A stretch of DNA of 64,000 nucleotides. It comes from Streptomyces caelestis. Lineage in GTDB: Bacteria > Actinomycetota > Actinomycetes > Streptomycetales > Streptomycetaceae. The notes beneath the pieces are model-generated. The model was given only the letters and a program-made list of their open reading frames with translations, was not told the DNA's origin and ran no database searches. Below are positions 62,486-64,000 of the stretch, piece by piece (within the stretch, counting starts at the first letter, position 1; each line of letters opens with the position of its first letter). Where the stretch lies: contig NZ_JACHNE010000001.1 of the NCBI RefSeq assembly GCF_014205255.1, positions 124,001 through 188,000 of the forward strand, in the 5' to 3' direction. The translations under genes and the position numbers were made by a program.

Positions 62486-62671
62486 GATGCATGGTCCTCA
62501 TGTTCAAGGATGGTTGGCGGTTGGTTGACGAGACGAATGGCCGAGGCCCTGTGCTGCCGCCCCGGTCCGGGCCCTGCCCTGGCCGGCTGAGTACCGGTCC
62601 CAGCCGTCCGGCCGGGCCGCGAAGGAAAGGCGCGTGCCTTCGGCATGCCGTGCCGGTACGCCCTGTAGGGG

Positions 62672-63610
62672 TCACTCCCGCATGGCTTCGACGAGGGTGC
62701 GGTCGCCGCCGGTGGCAATGCGGGCCGGCTTGGGTCGCGCGTCGGCGAGGAGGTCGGTGAACTGGTCGGTGGTGCGCTGCCGGCCGCCGTGGACGGCTGG
62801 CCCGTACAGGTCCGTCAGCGAGACCAGGGGGGTCGGCCGGGGCCGGTCCGGCACCACCGTCCCGGCCAGGAGCACACGGCCCTCTTCGCCCGGGATCTCG
62901 CGGCAGTTGGCGAGGAAGCGCCGGGACATCTCGTCGTCCCGGTCGTGGATGACGTCGGCCAGGGCGTGGGCGTCACCGCCGGGCGGCACCGAGCCGAAGA
63001 AGTCGCCGCCCACCCGGCTGTCGCCCTCGCCGGCCCCGGCGTCGCGCAGCGGCCCGTCCGTGTCGGCCATGACCTCGGAGCGGTCGTAGCGGACTCCCTG
63101 AGTGTCCGGGAAGACGGCCGGCACGGCGCGAGCGGTGCCCCGCGGCCACCGCCCACGTCCGCCGCGGCGCGGACGGAGCCGAGGTCGCAGGGCTTGGTGA
63201 CGGCCGCGGTGAGCTGCCGGAGCAGCTCGGTCCTGGTCCTGTCCAAGGCGGCCGGGGGCTCTGGGGTGTTCGTTCAGGCAGGCCCACGTCGGCGTCCCGG
63301 TGATCTCGACGAAGGGCGTCCGTGCGGTGCGTGCCGCGCCGGCCAGGGCCGCCCATGCCTGGCGTACGGCCGGCAGCCCGGCCAGATGGTGAAGTCGCGG
63401 AGCGAGACGGTGCTGTCCTCGCGCAGGTCCCCGGCCGCCTGTGTCAGGGAGAAGACCTGGTCGTCGTCTTCCGTGAGCAGCCCGGCGTCGGCGCAGACCC
63501 GCGCCCCCCGGTGCCGGATGGGCGCCTGGGTCCCGGTGGCCGTGGCCGGCTCCTGGACGGCGCCGGAGGCCGGCGCCTCGGCGGCGGCCGGAAGGGACGG
63601 CTGACGGCAT
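62672..63610 (-). pseudogene. O-methyltransferase gene with multiple frameshifts
   Basis: The ATG at 63610 has an excellent GGAGGA nine bases upstream. O-methyltransferase (acetylserotonin-type) sequence is spread over three frames: CADAGLLTEDDDQVFSLTQA; FVEITGTPTWACLNEHP; LLRQLTAAVTK with the SAM motif ADVGGGRG; then GGDFFGSVPPGGDAHALADV, HDRDDEMSRRFLANCRE and a normal C-terminal end. At least three slips are needed to restore the protein. One frame stays open across the whole 939 bp but is not the right protein throughout. It lies 186 bp upstream of the NRPS on the same strand. If intact elsewhere, it would suit O-methylation of an aromatic or pyridinol hydroxyl. Confidence 0.7.
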
Positions 63611-63868
63611 CGTGGGACTTCCTCCTTCGGGCGGACGGGACGGTCACACCCTGCGACGCCGGCCTCGACAATCGCTCGAGCGCGGACGGACACCACCGCG
63701 CCCCGTGCCGCCGTCGACGCTGTAGTCCCGCTCCACCTCACCTCAAGCCCGGCCCGGGAGGCTGTGCTTGGCGCCCCGGGGGGGCGCCGGACCACGGGAC
63801 GGCATGCGACAGGCCGTCCGGGCCCGGCGAGACATCGACGTGCCCCGGCGCAGACGAGGAGATCGTCC

Positions 63869-64000
63869 ATGAGGCATACGACGCGGACAGTGCCGCTGTC
63901 AGCCGTCCAGGACGCGAACCTGGAGCTGCTGGCGCAGGTTCGGCCCGCCACCGCGGTGAGCACTACGGCTGGTGCCCTGCCCCTGTACCAGTGGGCCGGC
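63869..64000 (+). CDS. Unidentified gene, 5' part only
   Basis: The ATG at 63869 follows GAGGAG by seven bases, a strong ribosome site. The first 44 codons (start MRHTTRTVPLSAVQDANLEL, then QVRPATAVSTTAGALPLYQW) show no signal peptide or recognised motif, and the gene runs off the window. It is divergent from the damaged O-methyltransferase gene, with about 260 bp between them that hold no other gene. I do not recognise the family. Confidence 0.55.
   Translation, partial: MRHTTRTVPLSAVQDANLELLAQVRPATAVSTTAGALPLYQWAG

Noticed and set aside
62475..62501. Eight-codon leader ORF (MRTMHRAP) overlapping the NRPS start as an attenuator
   Set aside because: It contains no run of regulatory codons and no alternative hairpins were evident; its GAGGA is better explained as the NRPS ribosome site.

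Overview
High G+C DNA with GTG starts, strong AGGAGG-type ribosome sites, a SigF/SigB-type sigma factor with its partner-switch proteins, MerR and STAS regulators and degenerate IS elements point to a Streptomyces (actinomycete) chromosome. About three quarters of the window is one large natural-product locus.

Left flank (1 to about 13,250). Scattered single genes lie among many broken ones. Intact: a Nudix hydrolase (cut by the window edge), an excalibur-domain protein, an NmrA-type oxidoreductase, a divergent MerR regulator / alpha-beta hydrolase pair, a SigF-like sigma factor with an RsbW-like anti-sigma kinase and a STAS anti-anti-sigma factor, a haloacetate-dehalogenase-like hydrolase, an enterochelin-esterase-like protein and a small secreted protein. 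Between them lie remnants of an MFS transporter, two dehalogenases, a polyprenyl synthetase, a snapalysin-type protease, an ANTAR regulator and ISL3- and IS110-family transposases.

Plus-strand assembly line (13,254 to 43,111). Five proteins form a modular type I PKS: loading (relic KS-AT-ACP), module 1 (KS-dead AT-DH-KR-ACP), module 2 (KS-AT methylmalonyl-DH-ER-KR-ACP), module 3 (KS-AT malonyl-DH-KR-ACP), modules 4 and 5 (KS-AT methylmalonyl-ACP, then KS-dead AT-ACP-TE). Two tailoring genes follow: an SRPBCC cyclase-like protein and a glutamine-dependent AsnB-type amidotransferase. Two consecutive non-reducing modules, a thioesterase, an amidotransferase and a cyclase match piericidin-type pyridone/pyridinol chemistry: a beta,delta-diketo acid is amidated and closed to a ring. 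Two AT domains have lost their catalytic serine and part of their fold, so extender supply is unexplained.

Minus-strand assembly line (62,485 down to 43,243), convergent with the first. A 4,088-residue NRPS (C-A-PCP / C-pseudoAsub-acyl ligase-KR-PCP / C-pseudoAsub-KR-PCP) overlaps a PKS (KS-AT-MT-ACP-TE), then a type II thioesterase and an aldo/keto reductase. The Thr-like first A domain, the keto-acid modules with KR and the terminal PKS with TE match antimycin/JBIR-06/neoantimycin-type depsipeptide synthetases, except that the second activating domain is FAAL-like and the third module has no adenylation domain. No formamidosalicylate starter genes are in the window; they may lie beyond the right edge, or the starter differs.

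Right edge. An O-methyltransferase gene carries several frameshifts, and an unidentified gene starts on the plus strand and runs off the window. No rRNA, tRNA or CRISPR was seen.
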